From: Sporocytophaga sp.
GTDB lineage: Bacteria > Bacteroidota > Bacteroidia > Cytophagales > Cytophagaceae
Assembly: GCF_017745095.1 (NCBI RefSeq)
Contig: NZ_JAGHZZ010000006.1
Location: forward strand, 186,001-250,000
Reading direction: 5' to 3'
DNA length: 64,000 nt
Shown here: positions 1 to 8,521 of the stretch, piece by piece
Position numbering within the stretch: the stretch's first letter is position 1
How the letters are laid out: each line of letters starts with the position of its first letter
The notes under the pieces: generated by a model
Databases searched by the model: none
Told to the model about the DNA's origin: nothing
The model's input: only the letters and a program-made list of their open reading frames with translations
Translations under genes and position numbers: made by a program

Positions 1-1784
1 GGGTAGCAAAGCACAATATGACAGCATCGGAATACCAAACAAATTTTAACACATATACAGCTCAGGGGTATCGCCTCAAAGATATTAGCGGATATGTTGT
101 AAACGGAACAGAATACTTTGCTGCTATATGGGAAGTGGCCAGCGGTGGCGCTTGGTTAGCTCAACATAACCTTACAGCTGCTCAATACCAAAGCTCATTT
201 AATACTTATACATCTCAGGGATACTTTTTAAAAGACATCACCGGATACAACAAAAATGGAGTTGATCTTTATGCAGCAGTATGGGAAAAAGTCTCTTCTC
301 CTCTTTGGGGAGCAAGACATGGAATCAGTTCTTTGAATTATCAAAATGCTTTTGATAACTACTACTATCAAGGCTACAGGCCTAAATACTTAAATGCATT
401 TGCTTCCGGATCCAGTGCTAAATTCAATTGCGTATGGACCAACTCTAGCTGGTCAGGAACCGAAATAGCTAAAATTGACAACGCTGTAAACGGATACATG
501 AGCAGCCAGAGCGTAACAGGTTTATCTTTAGCTATCGCTAAAGACGGAAGACTGGTATTTGCAAAAGGATATGGAACCGCCAACAATTCCACAGGAGAAG
601 AACTTGCTCCAAACCACAGCATGCGTATCATGAGTATATCGAAATCAGTAACCTCTGTCGGAATCATGACTTTGATACAAAAAGGACTGATGTCAAAAGA
701 TGATGCAGTGTTTGGACCTGGAAGCATTCTTGGATCAAAATACGCTACTCCTGCAGGCAAAGAAAAACTTAACAACATAAGAGTAAGACATTTATTATGG
801 CATACTTCCGGATTGAAACAATGCAATGGAGAAAGTGTTTTCTGGGATGCTAACAAGACACCTGATGATGCGATGGCAGTGCTTTTAGGAGAATCGAATC
901 TAATTGTATATGATACAAGTGAACATTACCTATACTCCAACACTAACTTCTTCATTCTTGAAAGAATCATTGAACAAGTAAGCAAACAAAAATACGAAAC
1001 GTATATAAGACAAAATGTTCTTGACAAATGCGGAATCGGATCAAGCATGTTTGTTGGTCAATCTAATGGTAACCCAGTTGCTGGTGAGGCTTCTTATTCT
1101 CCGCTTACTAAAATGAACCTGCAGCTTTGGGGAGCATTTGGTGGCTGGGTAGCTCGTCCAAAAGATTTACTGAAATTGTTAAACAGAGTCGATGGTACTG
1201 CATCTCCTTCAGATATTTTATCTACCACCACACATAACACGATGACAACTATTTCCGGAGTGGATAATCAATCTTATGGATTTGGCTGGATAATAAATGG
1301 TAGCATGCAAGCACACAATGGCTGCCATGGCTCTACTAGATCATTCCTGGTTGAATTAGGTAATGGAGTAAGCTATTCCGTAATCATTAATAACACTCCT
1401 GTAAACGACGATTGCTCATGGGTTCTCAGAGGTGCGATGGATGCCGGCATAAGTACGATTGCATCATACCCTTCTATAAATTTATTTGACAATACCGGCT
1501 CGGGTACACGTGAATATGCAGTAACTTCCGCAGATCAAGGTTTCGATGCAACAATGAATGTGTCTTCTGTGAACAAAGTTGTTGCTTACCCGACATTGAG
1601 TTCAGACGGAATCATCAACTTTAACAATGCTTCCGATATCAAATCAATCATTGTAACCGATGTTCTGGGTAACAGAGAATCTCACAAGGCAGGCGATAAG
1701 ATTCAAACTCAATTGAAAGGCTTATTGATCCTCCACGTTGAGACAGAGCAAGGTAAAGAAACACAAAAAGTAATTGTTGAATAG
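1..1784 (+). CDS. Secreted serine hydrolase (class C beta-lactamase fold) with BTRD1-like N-terminal repeats and T9SS tail; 5' truncated
   Basis: The gene enters from the left edge. The frame is open to base 3, and the codons before the first ATG (position 18) already spell the start of a repeat unit (V-A-K-H-N, matching L-A-Q-H-N in the next unit), so that ATG is internal. Three units of about 48 residues follow (consensus Q-G-Y-x-L-K-D-I-x-G-Y, ending in a V/I-W), resembling bacterial tandem repeat domain 1, which in fungal polyglycine hydrolases precedes the same catalytic fold. The hydrolase domain has the S-x-x-K motif SISK (nucleophile Ser codon at 633), a Y-S-N motif and a late HGS motif. 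The last ~75 residues look like a type A T9SS sorting domain. The substrate is unknown: peptidase or esterase are both possible. Confidence 0.85.
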   Translation, partial: VAKHNMTASEYQTNFNTYTAQGYRLKDISGYVVNGTEYFAAIWEVASGGAWLAQHNLTAAQYQSSFNTYTSQGYFLKDITGYNKNGVDLYAAVWEKVSSPLWGARHGISSLNYQNAFDNYYYQGYRPKYLNAFASGSSAKFNCVWTNSSWSGTEIAKIDNAVNGYMSSQSVTGLSLAIAKDGRLVFAKGYGTANNSTGEELAPNHSMRIMSISKSVTSVGIMTLIQKGLMSKDDAVFGPGSILGSKYATPAGKEKLNNIRVRHLLWHTSGLKQCNGESVFWDANKTPDDAMAVLLGESNLIVYDTSEHYLYSNTNFFILERIIEQVSKQKYETYIRQNVLDKCGIGSSMFVGQSNGNPVAGEASYSPLTKMNLQLWGAFGGWVARPKDLLKLLNRVDGTASPSDILSTTTHNTMTTISGVDNQSYGFGWIINGSMQAHNGCHGSTRSFLVELGNGVSYSVIINNTPVNDDCSWVLRGAMDAGISTIASYPSINLFDNTGSGTREYAVTSADQGFDATMNVSSVNKVVAYPTLSSDGIINFNNASDIKSIIVTDVLGNRESHKAGDKIQTQLKGLLILHVETEQGKETQKVIVE

Positions 1785-1810
1785 TTTTGAGTTGGTTGAG
1801 TTATTCAGTA

Positions 1811-1839
1811 AAAGGGAAGCCTCAAGCTTCCCTTTTTTT
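1811..1839. terminator. Rho-independent-type terminator
   Basis: The arms AAGGGAAGC (1812-1820) and GCTTCCCTT (1826-1834) enclose a five-base loop and are followed by a T run. It lies 27 bases after the serine hydrolase stop and runs into the stop codon of the converging lipoprotein gene. Confidence 0.85.
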
Positions 1840-2359
1840 CATTTTATAATTCCATTTAAATCTATTTCGGGATCAGTGCCATTATAGAAATATACTGAGT
1901 CAATACCGTTAGAAATGAAAATTCCCCATTCATTTAAATACTCCGTTGTACTAATAAAATCAGTAGGTTTATCTTTTAATGGGAACTGAAGAATCTTAGA
2001 ATCGGTATAATCTATTTCCTTATATCCGTTTGTCTCCAAAAATTGCCTTGTTAAACCCTGATAATAATCATTATCCGCAACTACTTCACCCCAGTCATCG
2101 TTTGGCATTGTTTTTTGAATGCTATCCAACCAAAATCAGATGGATATTTTTGAAAAAATACCTTACCGGCTTCAACTTTGAAAGTATCTTTCTGAAAGCT
2201 GATTTCTTTAGACTCTATCTTTCTTGATTTTTCTGCTACTTCAGCACTTTCCTTAACATACTCAACTTCATCCTTTTGTGTTTGAGTCTTCTCAGAACAG
2301 GCAAAGTTTAACAAGATAAGCATTATGCTGACTTTGCTTATATTACTATTTAAATTCAT
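1839..2359 (-). pseudogene. Small lipoprotein gene split by a frameshift
   Basis: Two overlapping minus-strand frames make one plausible protein. The upstream frame (2359 to 2081) starts with a signal peptide and lipobox (L-N-F-A-C, Cys21), then a Glu/Lys-rich linker, and reads K-Y-P-S-D-F-G-W before turning into an unrelated tail. The other frame (down to 1839) continues naturally with L-D-S-I-Q-K and an acidic, aromatic C-terminal domain with no start or signal of its own. A single-base loss near 2120-2160, where there are short A/T homopolymers, would explain it. It could be a true pseudogene or a sequencing or assembly error. No family is recognised. It lies last in a minus-strand run behind a PP2C phosphatase and a secreted protein. 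Confidence 0.6.
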
Positions 2360-2391
2360 CGTAACATTCCAAAGTTTTTCTGAGTGAAAGG

Positions 2392-3111
2392 TTATTTATA
2401 TTCTGTTCCATTGAATTTAAGTATAGTAACTATGGGCTTACCTGGAATATCCTTGTACTTACAATCCCCATTGGATCCTGAAATTGTTGTTACATTAGTA
2501 GTAGACTTTATAGTCAAATCATTATAATTATTTGTCTTGCTTTCAGAGATAATTATAACCTTCTTTTTTTCACTGATTTCACCCAGACAATTATCGGTAT
2601 ACTCTCCCTGATATGAGTAAACCTCTGCACTCTTTAAAACTCTTTTAAGCGCACTCCCATCGGGAACAAATAGAGATATGCTTTCCGTTACATAAGGATT
2701 ATAACGGCTTGAACCTTCAAATTTTATTCTAACCCCAAAAGCTCTCGTATTCATGCCTAATTTATACGGAGCAAAATCAATCTTAATTTCCTTCAAGACT
2801 ATTGCATCTGAAGTCCAGGCTTCCTTTTCAAAAAATTTATTTAAAATTTTACCAGTATTGCTATCAATTATGAGAATGTAACCATCCAGCAGAAAATATT
2901 CATCGCCATCGCGTTCCACTATCTTAGGCACAATTAAAACTGATTTACCTAGGGCATAAGGAATAGACTTTTCAACCACCAGTTGTTTATAACAATCTGA
3001 TTCTTTGATACTGAGCTGCTGCAATACAGACTTTAAATTTTTACTTTGCGCCTGAGCGGAAAAACAAAAGATGGAAACAAGTAAAAAAGAGAATAGAATT
3101 TTTCGAAACAT
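2392..3111 (-). CDS. Hypothetical secreted protein
   Basis: I start at the Met codon at 3111, because it opens a clean signal peptide (M-F-R-K-I-L-F-S-F-L-L then A-Q-A-Q) that the longer frame from 3150 would bury. The mature part of about 215 residues is mixed alpha/beta with many charged residues. It has a cluster of Asn/Thr/Ser near the C-terminus and two Cys residues that could pair, and no domain I can name. It sits 46 bases downstream of the PP2C gene and 32 bases upstream of the broken lipoprotein gene, so the three may be co-transcribed. No function can be assigned from sequence. Confidence 0.7.
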   Translation of the reverse strand: MFRKILFSFLLVSIFCFSAQAQSKNLKSVLQQLSIKESDCYKQLVVEKSIPYALGKSVLIVPKIVERDGDEYFLLDGYILIIDSNTGKILNKFFEKEAWTSDAIVLKEIKIDFAPYKLGMNTRAFGVRIKFEGSSRYNPYVTESISLFVPDGSALKRVLKSAEVYSYQGEYTDNCLGEISEKKKVIIISESKTNNYNDLTIKSTTNVTTISGSNGDCKYKDIPGKPIVTILKFNGTEYK

Positions 3112-3157
3112 ATTAAATTTATCTTGATAGAATTTGTATTTATCCAACAATTAGCTT

Positions 3158-3880
3158 TCAATTTCTTTTCATCACAATAGCCGTCAAATCATCTCCTCTA
3201 AGCATCTCCAGCTTATTTATAACAGTTATAAAGCCATCTTTGAAGTTTTCCGATTTACTTAGGTCAATCATAATCTTATTAAAAACTGCTTTTCTGGCAT
3301 CATAAAATCCGTCTGTTGCCAGAATAATGATCTCTCCTACCTCAAGTAATTTTTCTGCAATACTGATTGTAATATTGTCTTGTCCTATAACTTTTGTTAA
3401 TGTCGACTTATCAATCACTCTGAGACCTCCATGCATGAGTACCTTCTCTTTAGTAATGATCGAATCGTCTTTTGTAAGTTGCTCCAGCTTCTCGTCTTTT
3501 AGACTATAAATCCTGGAATCTCCAATATTGGAGAAGTAAAGCTTGTTAGTAAAAGCCTGCCATGCTATAACAGAAAGTGTCGAGGCCATCCTCTTGCAAT
3601 TTCCTTCAATATTGATCACGAACTTATTTGTCTCCGATATACTGCTCAATAATCTTTGGTTAATATCTTGGTTGCCTTCGAGTTTTTTAAAATTCTCCAG
3701 AAGCTTTTTACAAGTGGTTTCTGAAGCAAACCAATCGCAGGGTTGCTTGCTTACACCATCTGCAACGATTGCTACTAATATTTGCTCCTCCTCCAGATAT
3801 TCAAAAATATAGCTATCTCCATTTTTTTCTTTACCTAGGTTTGGGATGGAGTAACCTAAAATGTCAAAAAGAGCACTCAT
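3158..3880 (-). CDS. PP2C-family serine/threonine protein phosphatase
   Basis: A cytoplasmic metal-dependent phosphatase of about 240 residues, the usual size of a stand-alone bacterial PP2C domain. The family motifs appear in order: N-G-D-S near the N-terminus, V-A-D-G-V (metal-binding Asp), G-D-S-R-I-Y, A-T-D-G-F-Y-D and the C-terminal G-D-D-L-T-A. The Asp residues match the Mn/Mg ligands of PP2C enzymes. I choose the Met at 3880 because the 30 residues upstream of it in the longer frame are unlike any PP2C start. No kinase partner is adjacent, so the substrate is unknown. The genes behind it encode a secreted protein and a lipoprotein, hinting at envelope signalling, which is only inference. 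Confidence 0.88.
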   Translation of the reverse strand: MSALFDILGYSIPNLGKEKNGDSYIFEYLEEEQILVAIVADGVSKQPCDWFASETTCKKLLENFKKLEGNQDINQRLLSSISETNKFVINIEGNCKRMASTLSVIAWQAFTNKLYFSNIGDSRIYSLKDEKLEQLTKDDSIITKEKVLMHGGLRVIDKSTLTKVIGQDNITISIAEKLLEVGEIIILATDGFYDARKAVFNKIMIDLSKSENFKDGFITVINKLEMLRGDDLTAIVMKRN

Positions 3881-3956
3881 TGATATTATTAAACAATTAA
3901 AATTATAATAAAAAAAATCCTGTCTATCCTTTAATCCCTTAGGATCCCGGTTCAGA

Positions 3957-4004
3957 CAAAAAAGCCCCATAAACAGTATTTCCTAAAACACCATTTATGA
4001 GGCT
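3957..4004 (-). terminator. Terminator of the hisGD operon
   Basis: On the minus strand an 11-bp stem with one wobble pair (arms at 3994-4004 and 3963-3973) is followed by six T residues at 3962-3957. It lies 22 bases beyond the hisD stop and separates the operon from the PP2C gene. Confidence 0.7.
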
Positions 4005-4025
4005 TCCCTATAAATATTCTTACAA

Positions 4026-5306
4026 CTACAAACTCTTCAATCTCACTGACACAGCATTCTTATGCGCGTCCAGTGCTTCTGCTGCTGCCATTGTTTCGAT
4101 AACAGGTCCCAGACATTTTATACCTTCCTTACTTATCGACTGGAATGTGATCTTCTTCACAAAAGAATCTACAGAAACTCCAGAGTACGCCTTTGCATAA
4201 CCATTCGTAGGAAGCGTATGATTAGTTCCTGAAGCATAGTCACCAGCAGATTCGGGAGTGTAATGCCCTATAAAAACAGAACCTGCATTAATCACTTTAC
4301 CTGCAAGATCTTCCGCATTGGAAGTCTGAAGAATAAGGTGCTCAGGTGCATATTCATTTACCATCTGCATGATCTCTTTATCATTCTTCAAAATAATACA
4401 CTTGCTGTTCTCAAGAGATTTTTCAGCAAAACCTTTTCTTGAAAGTTCTTCTGTCTGTTTCTTTACTTCTTCCAGTACTTCAATAGCTTTCTTTTCTGAT
4501 TTAGTAAAAAGCATCACCTGGCTATCAACTCCATGCTCTGCCTGTGAAAGCAAATCAGAAGCGACGAATGCAGGATTTGCAGAGTCATCGGCTACTACAG
4601 CTACCTCAGAAGGCCCGGCTGGCATATCTATTGCTACTCCATCTTTAAATACAAGCTGCTTTGCAGCAGTTACATACTGATTGCCCGGACCAAAAATTTT
4701 ATACACCTGAGGTACAGTCTCTGTACCATATGCCATTGCAGCAATAGCCTGAGCTCCACCGATCTTGTATATGTTCTTTATACCTAGCAGATTAGCAGTA
4801 AATAATATTGCAGGGTGTATTTTTCCATGTTTATTTGGTGGCGTACAAAGAACCTTTTGCTCACAGCCTGCAATATCAGCTGGAATAGCTAACATCAAAA
4901 TTGTAGAGAACAACGGAGCTGTACCACCTGGAATATAAAAACCTACCTTTTGAATAGGCACTGATTTTCTCCAGCATGTCACTCCTGGAGTTGTTTCCAC
5001 AACTTTAGTTTCCTCCTTCTGAAAAGAGTGAAACTTCTCTATGTTTTGTCTGGCAGCACGTATAGCGATTTTTAAATCTTCATCAACCAATAGGTTTGCT
5101 TCATCTATTTCAAGAGAAGAAACCTTAAAGTCCGCTATATCAACACCGTCAAACTGAGATGTAAATCTTTTTAATGCAATATCCCCCTCGTTCTTTACAG
5201 CCTCCAAAACAGGAACAACTCGAGCTTCCAGACTGGCTGTTTCAAAAACAGGTCTTTTTAAAAGGTCTTTCCACTGAGTGGTTTCGGGATATTTTATAAT
5301 TTTCAT
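4026..5306 (-). CDS. hisD: Histidinol dehydrogenase
   Basis: Catalyses the last two steps of histidine synthesis, the NAD-dependent oxidation of L-histidinol to histidine through histidinal. The 426-residue length is normal for HisD. Visible landmarks are the N-terminal R-x-V-x-x-V-x-x-V-x-x-x-G-D segment, I-P-G-G-T-A, G-P-G-N-Q-Y-V, G-P-S-E-V, S-Q-A-E-H-G (Zn-ligand region with Gln and His), P-E-H-L (catalytic Glu-His pair) and T-N-H-T-L-P-T near the C-terminus. It starts three bases after hisG ends, so the two are an operon. The usual downstream hisC, hisB and hisHAFI genes are not here: a terminator follows. Confidence 0.97.
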   Translation of the reverse strand: MKIIKYPETTQWKDLLKRPVFETASLEARVVPVLEAVKNEGDIALKRFTSQFDGVDIADFKVSSLEIDEANLLVDEDLKIAIRAARQNIEKFHSFQKEETKVVETTPGVTCWRKSVPIQKVGFYIPGGTAPLFSTILMLAIPADIAGCEQKVLCTPPNKHGKIHPAILFTANLLGIKNIYKIGGAQAIAAMAYGTETVPQVYKIFGPGNQYVTAAKQLVFKDGVAIDMPAGPSEVAVVADDSANPAFVASDLLSQAEHGVDSQVMLFTKSEKKAIEVLEEVKKQTEELSRKGFAEKSLENSKCIILKNDKEIMQMVNEYAPEHLILQTSNAEDLAGKVINAGSVFIGHYTPESAGDYASGTNHTLPTNGYAKAYSGVSVDSFVKKITFQSISKEGIKCLGPVIETMAAAEALDAHKNAVSVRLKSL

Positions 5307-5309
5307 TAA

Positions 5310-6170
5310 TTACTTGATAATTTTTTCGATCGGTACTACAAGTATGCCTTCAGCTCCTGCCTCTCTAAGCTTTTCTATTACTCCCCAGAATTCGTTTTCC
5401 TTTACCACTGAGTGTAAAGAACTCCATCCTTCTTCTGCAAGTGGCATCACGGTCGGACTTTTTACTCCTGGAAGTAAACTAATAATTCTATCGATAGAAT
5501 GATTAGGAGCATTCAAGAGAATGTATTTTGTATTTCTCGCATTCTTCACAGCATGAATTCTGAATAACAGGTCATTCAGGATTTTATTTTTTGCCGCTGA
5601 TAATTGAGGACAAGAAATAAGTATTGCTTCAGAACGAAATACAACCTCCACCTCTTTTAATCCATTACTTATAAGAGTGCTTCCGGAACTCACGATATCG
5701 CAAACAGCATCAGAAAGGCCAATGCTTGGAGCAATTTCTACAGAACCGCTTATTTCATGAATAGATGCTCTTACTTTATTTTCAAAAAGGAAATCTGAAA
5801 GTATGTTAGGATAAGAAGTGGCTATTTTTAATCCATTCAAGTTACTAACATCCTTATAATCATATGTCTTAAGTACCCCAATAGATAACCTGCAATGAGA
5901 AAAGCCAAGTTTTTCTACAAGTTCTACTTTCTTTTTCTTTTCAACAGAAACGTTTTCGCCAACGATCCCAATATCTGCTACACCATCTGCAACATATCCC
6001 GGAATATCATCATCTCTTAAGAAGAGTAATTCAACAGGGAAATTAGAAGCAGTAGATTTTAGTTTTCCTCCTCCGTTGCTAAACTCAATCCCACATTCCT
6101 TGATAAGTTTTAGTGAATCTTCACTTAGCCTTCCAGACTTCTGCACAGCAAGGCGTAAAATCTCGCTCAT
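5310..6170 (-). CDS. hisG: ATP phosphoribosyltransferase, long form
   Basis: First and committed step of histidine synthesis, joining ATP and PRPP. The 286-residue length from the Met at 6170 marks the long form, whose C-terminal ACT-like domain allows histidine feedback without HisZ. The start is set by the conserved opening L-R-L-A-V-Q-K-S-G-R-L; seven residues in the longer frame precede it. Other landmarks are V-A-D-I-G-I-V-G, and the PRPP-binding stretch D-I-V-S-S-G-S-T-L around residues 173-181. The C-terminal part holds the P-G-V-K-S-P-T-V segment typical of the regulatory domain. It is the first gene of a two-gene operon with hisD. I see no histidine-rich leader peptide in the 140 bases upstream. 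Confidence 0.97.
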   Translation of the reverse strand: MSEILRLAVQKSGRLSEDSLKLIKECGIEFSNGGGKLKSTASNFPVELLFLRDDDIPGYVADGVADIGIVGENVSVEKKKKVELVEKLGFSHCRLSIGVLKTYDYKDVSNLNGLKIATSYPNILSDFLFENKVRASIHEISGSVEIAPSIGLSDAVCDIVSSGSTLISNGLKEVEVVFRSEAILISCPQLSAAKNKILNDLLFRIHAVKNARNTKYILLNAPNHSIDRIISLLPGVKSPTVMPLAEEGWSSLHSVVKENEFWGVIEKLREAGAEGILVVPIEKIIK

Positions 6171-6341
6171 AAATTGACTTTTTTTTGGCAAAAATAAATA
6201 AAAATAATGGGTTCAGCCCTATTCTTTCCCGAAAGATTACAACACACATAACCAACTATATATCAATACATTTAACTATCTCTTTAACATTTTTTTTCAA
6301 AAATTATTTAATTATTAGTGGGCAAGAAACACTTTAATCAT

Positions 6342-6821
6342 ATGGAAAGAAGAAAAAAGAGATCGATAAATGCATTGTTGGTCAAGGCCAAGCTGGGAGC
6401 CTTAATTTCAAAATCCCCTAAGTATGAAAAGTTTGTGGAGAAAGCAAAATACTATATTAGAAACCCTGATGAGTTGAATAAAATCCTGACTGTAGCTTAT
6501 AACAAAGCTACCAATCAAAATGCAGAAAGAACATTCGGGGAAATGTGGGGTAAAGTAAAATCAATGTTCAGGCTAATTAGAGCTTCATTGCTAAATGAAT
6601 ACACAGATGTCCCTAAAGTAAAAGTAATTCTAGGCCTGGCGGTGATCCTATATTTTGTTTCTCCGTTTGATATATTTCCGGATTTTCTACCGTTTTTGGG
6701 ATTTGCTGACGATTTAGTTTTATTTGCATGGTTCCTGAAATATGCTTCGGAAGAAATTGAAAAATTCCAAGCATATGAATCCAGAAAGCTAAATTACTCT
6801 AAAACAGCACTGTTCGGTTAA
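6342..6821 (+). CDS. DUF1232 (YkvA-like) membrane protein
   Basis: A protein of about 159 residues with a basic N-terminal half and a DUF1232 segment at the C-terminal third: V-I-L-Y-F-V-S-P-F-D followed by F-P-D-F-L-P and G-F-A-D-D. This motif is typical of YkvA-type small membrane proteins, whose role is unknown. The segment itself forms one or two hydrophobic helices. A GTG at 6318 would add eight residues; I prefer the ATG at 6342 because GTG starts are uncommon in this phylum. The stop overlaps the start of the next gene by one base (TAATG), so translation is probably coupled to the YheT-type hydrolase. Confidence 0.85.
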   Translation: MERRKKRSINALLVKAKLGALISKSPKYEKFVEKAKYYIRNPDELNKILTVAYNKATNQNAERTFGEMWGKVKSMFRLIRASLLNEYTDVPKVKVILGLAVILYFVSPFDIFPDFLPFLGFADDLVLFAWFLKYASEEIEKFQAYESRKLNYSKTALFG

Positions 6822-7786
6822 TGCCAATAATTCATTCTACGTATAAAGCTCCCTATTTTCTTTTTTCAGAACACCTGGAAACGATTATACCTGCTTTATT
6901 TCGGAAGAATGAAAAAATTAAATATCAACGTGAAAGAATAGACACACCAGATCAAGATTTTCTTGATCTGGATTGGTCTTTTAAAGGATCTGATACGCTC
7001 ATTATTCTTTCTCATGGTCTCGAAGGAAACTCCCAAACTCAGTATATCCTCGGAATGGTTTTTCTATTAAACTCCCTTGGATATGACACTTTAAGCTGGA
7101 ATTACAGAGGATGCAGCGGTGAAATCAATAAGCTACACAGATTCTATCATAGCGGAGAAACAGGAGATTTGCACTTTGTAATTGATCATGCTATCAGAAA
7201 GAAAAACTATTCTAAAGTAGCGCTGATTGGTTTTAGCATAGGAGGAAACATCACCCTCAAATACCTTGGAGAGCAAGGCATTAATCTCAAACCAGAGATT
7301 ACTTGCAGTGTTAATTTTTCAGTACCATGTCACCTTGCTTCAGGGGCGAAAAAACTCGCAGGCTGGAGTAGCTATGTGTATATGAAAAGATTTTTAAACA
7401 GCCTTGAAAAAAAAGTTACAGAAAAATCCAGAATAATGCCTGAGGTAATTAGTGCTGAAGGCTTCGATAAAATAAGAAATTTTCTGGAGTTTGATGAAAT
7501 GTATACTGCTCCTATACACGGATTTAAGAATGCATTTGAATATTGGGAAAAATGCAGTTCGCTCTATTATCTGAAAAATATCAGAATTCCTACATTATTG
7601 GTAAATGCCTGCAATGATCCTTTTTTAACTCCTCATTGCTTCCCGGTAAAGGAAGCCGAAGAAAACCCTCATCTATTCCTTGAAATGCCTGAAAAAGGTG
7701 GGCATGTCGGTTTTATAGAAAAAAAAATCAGCGGTATATACTGGTCTGAGAAAAGAGCCGTTGAATTTATCTCTGATTATTTATAA
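6821..7786 (+). CDS. YheT-family alpha/beta hydrolase
   Basis: A cytoplasmic alpha/beta hydrolase of 321 residues, the length of the YheT/ABHD1-3 family. The N-terminal P-x-F-L-F-S-E-H-L-E-T-I-I-P-A segment is diagnostic. The L-S-H-G-L-E-G oxyanion region, the nucleophile elbow G-F-S-I-G-G (Ser139), an acidic residue in C-N-D-P-F and the G-G-H-V-G-F histidine make a complete catalytic triad. The natural substrate of the bacterial members is not established; esters and lipids are suspected. It is coupled to the upstream DUF1232 gene by a one-base overlap. Confidence 0.9.
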   Translation: MPIIHSTYKAPYFLFSEHLETIIPALFRKNEKIKYQRERIDTPDQDFLDLDWSFKGSDTLIILSHGLEGNSQTQYILGMVFLLNSLGYDTLSWNYRGCSGEINKLHRFYHSGETGDLHFVIDHAIRKKNYSKVALIGFSIGGNITLKYLGEQGINLKPEITCSVNFSVPCHLASGAKKLAGWSSYVYMKRFLNSLEKKVTEKSRIMPEVISAEGFDKIRNFLEFDEMYTAPIHGFKNAFEYWEKCSSLYYLKNIRIPTLLVNACNDPFLTPHCFPVKEAEENPHLFLEMPEKGGHVGFIEKKISGIYWSEKRAVEFISDYL

Positions 7787-7818
7787 CTTGCTGTTGCTTT
7801 AAAAGAGCGCCTCAACTT

Positions 7819-8514
7819 ATGTGCGGAAGATACTCCCTAACCTCTTCAATAGAAAAATTAGCAAAACGTTTTAATATAAAAGTGACTGATGAATTCAGGC
7901 CACGGTTCAATGCTGCACCAACACAATTGTTGCCAGTCATTACGAACAGGAACCCGACTGAAACTTCATTTATGAAATGGGGACTTATCCCCAATTGGTC
8001 TCTTGATGATTCTGCTTCTACCAATCTGATTAATGCCAGATCGGAAACCATTTTAACTAAAGGTCCTTTCAAACAAATCATCAAAAGCCATCGCTGCTTG
8101 ATTCCTGCAGATGGTTTTTATGAGTGGAAAAAAGCAGGTAAAGCAAAAGTACCTCATAGAATCACGCTTTCCAGTGATGAAATTTTTACGTTTGCTGGCC
8201 TTTGGGATTCATGGGAAGATAAGAAAGGTGATATCATTAACTCCTTTACTGTTATCACTACCAATGCTAATTCTTTGATGTCTGAGATACATGAAAGAAT
8301 GCCAGTAATATTGCCGAAAGAATTAGAAAAAGAATGGATAAAGATGGACTTATCGGAAAGTGAAGTTACTGAGCTATTAAAACCTTATCCTTCAGACAAG
8401 ATGAGTTACTATAAAGCACATCGTGCTGTAAACTCAGCTATGTATGATACTCCGGAGTGCATCCAAATGGCGCCCAAAATCTATCCGGGTGAAAGTTTTA
8501 ATTTATTTGAATAA
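7819..8514 (+). CDS. SRAP-domain protein (YedK/HMCES family)
   Basis: Family members bind abasic sites in single-stranded DNA and form a protective thiazolidine crosslink through Cys2 after removal of Met1. All three active-site residues are present: Cys2 in M-C-G-R-Y-S, Glu102 in G-F-Y-E-W, and His158 in I-H-E-R-M-P. The P-R-F-N-A-A-P-T and I-N-A-R-S-E-T segments that contact DNA are also intact. At 231 residues it is a full-length single-domain member. It is transcribed alone or after the YheT gene, 32 bases away, and converges on trehalase. No LexA-type operator is visible. Confidence 0.95.
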   Translation: MCGRYSLTSSIEKLAKRFNIKVTDEFRPRFNAAPTQLLPVITNRNPTETSFMKWGLIPNWSLDDSASTNLINARSETILTKGPFKQIIKSHRCLIPADGFYEWKKAGKAKVPHRITLSSDEIFTFAGLWDSWEDKKGDIINSFTVITTNANSLMSEIHERMPVILPKELEKEWIKMDLSESEVTELLKPYPSDKMSYYKAHRAVNSAMYDTPECIQMAPKIYPGESFNLFE

Positions 8515-8521
8515 TTAAAAA

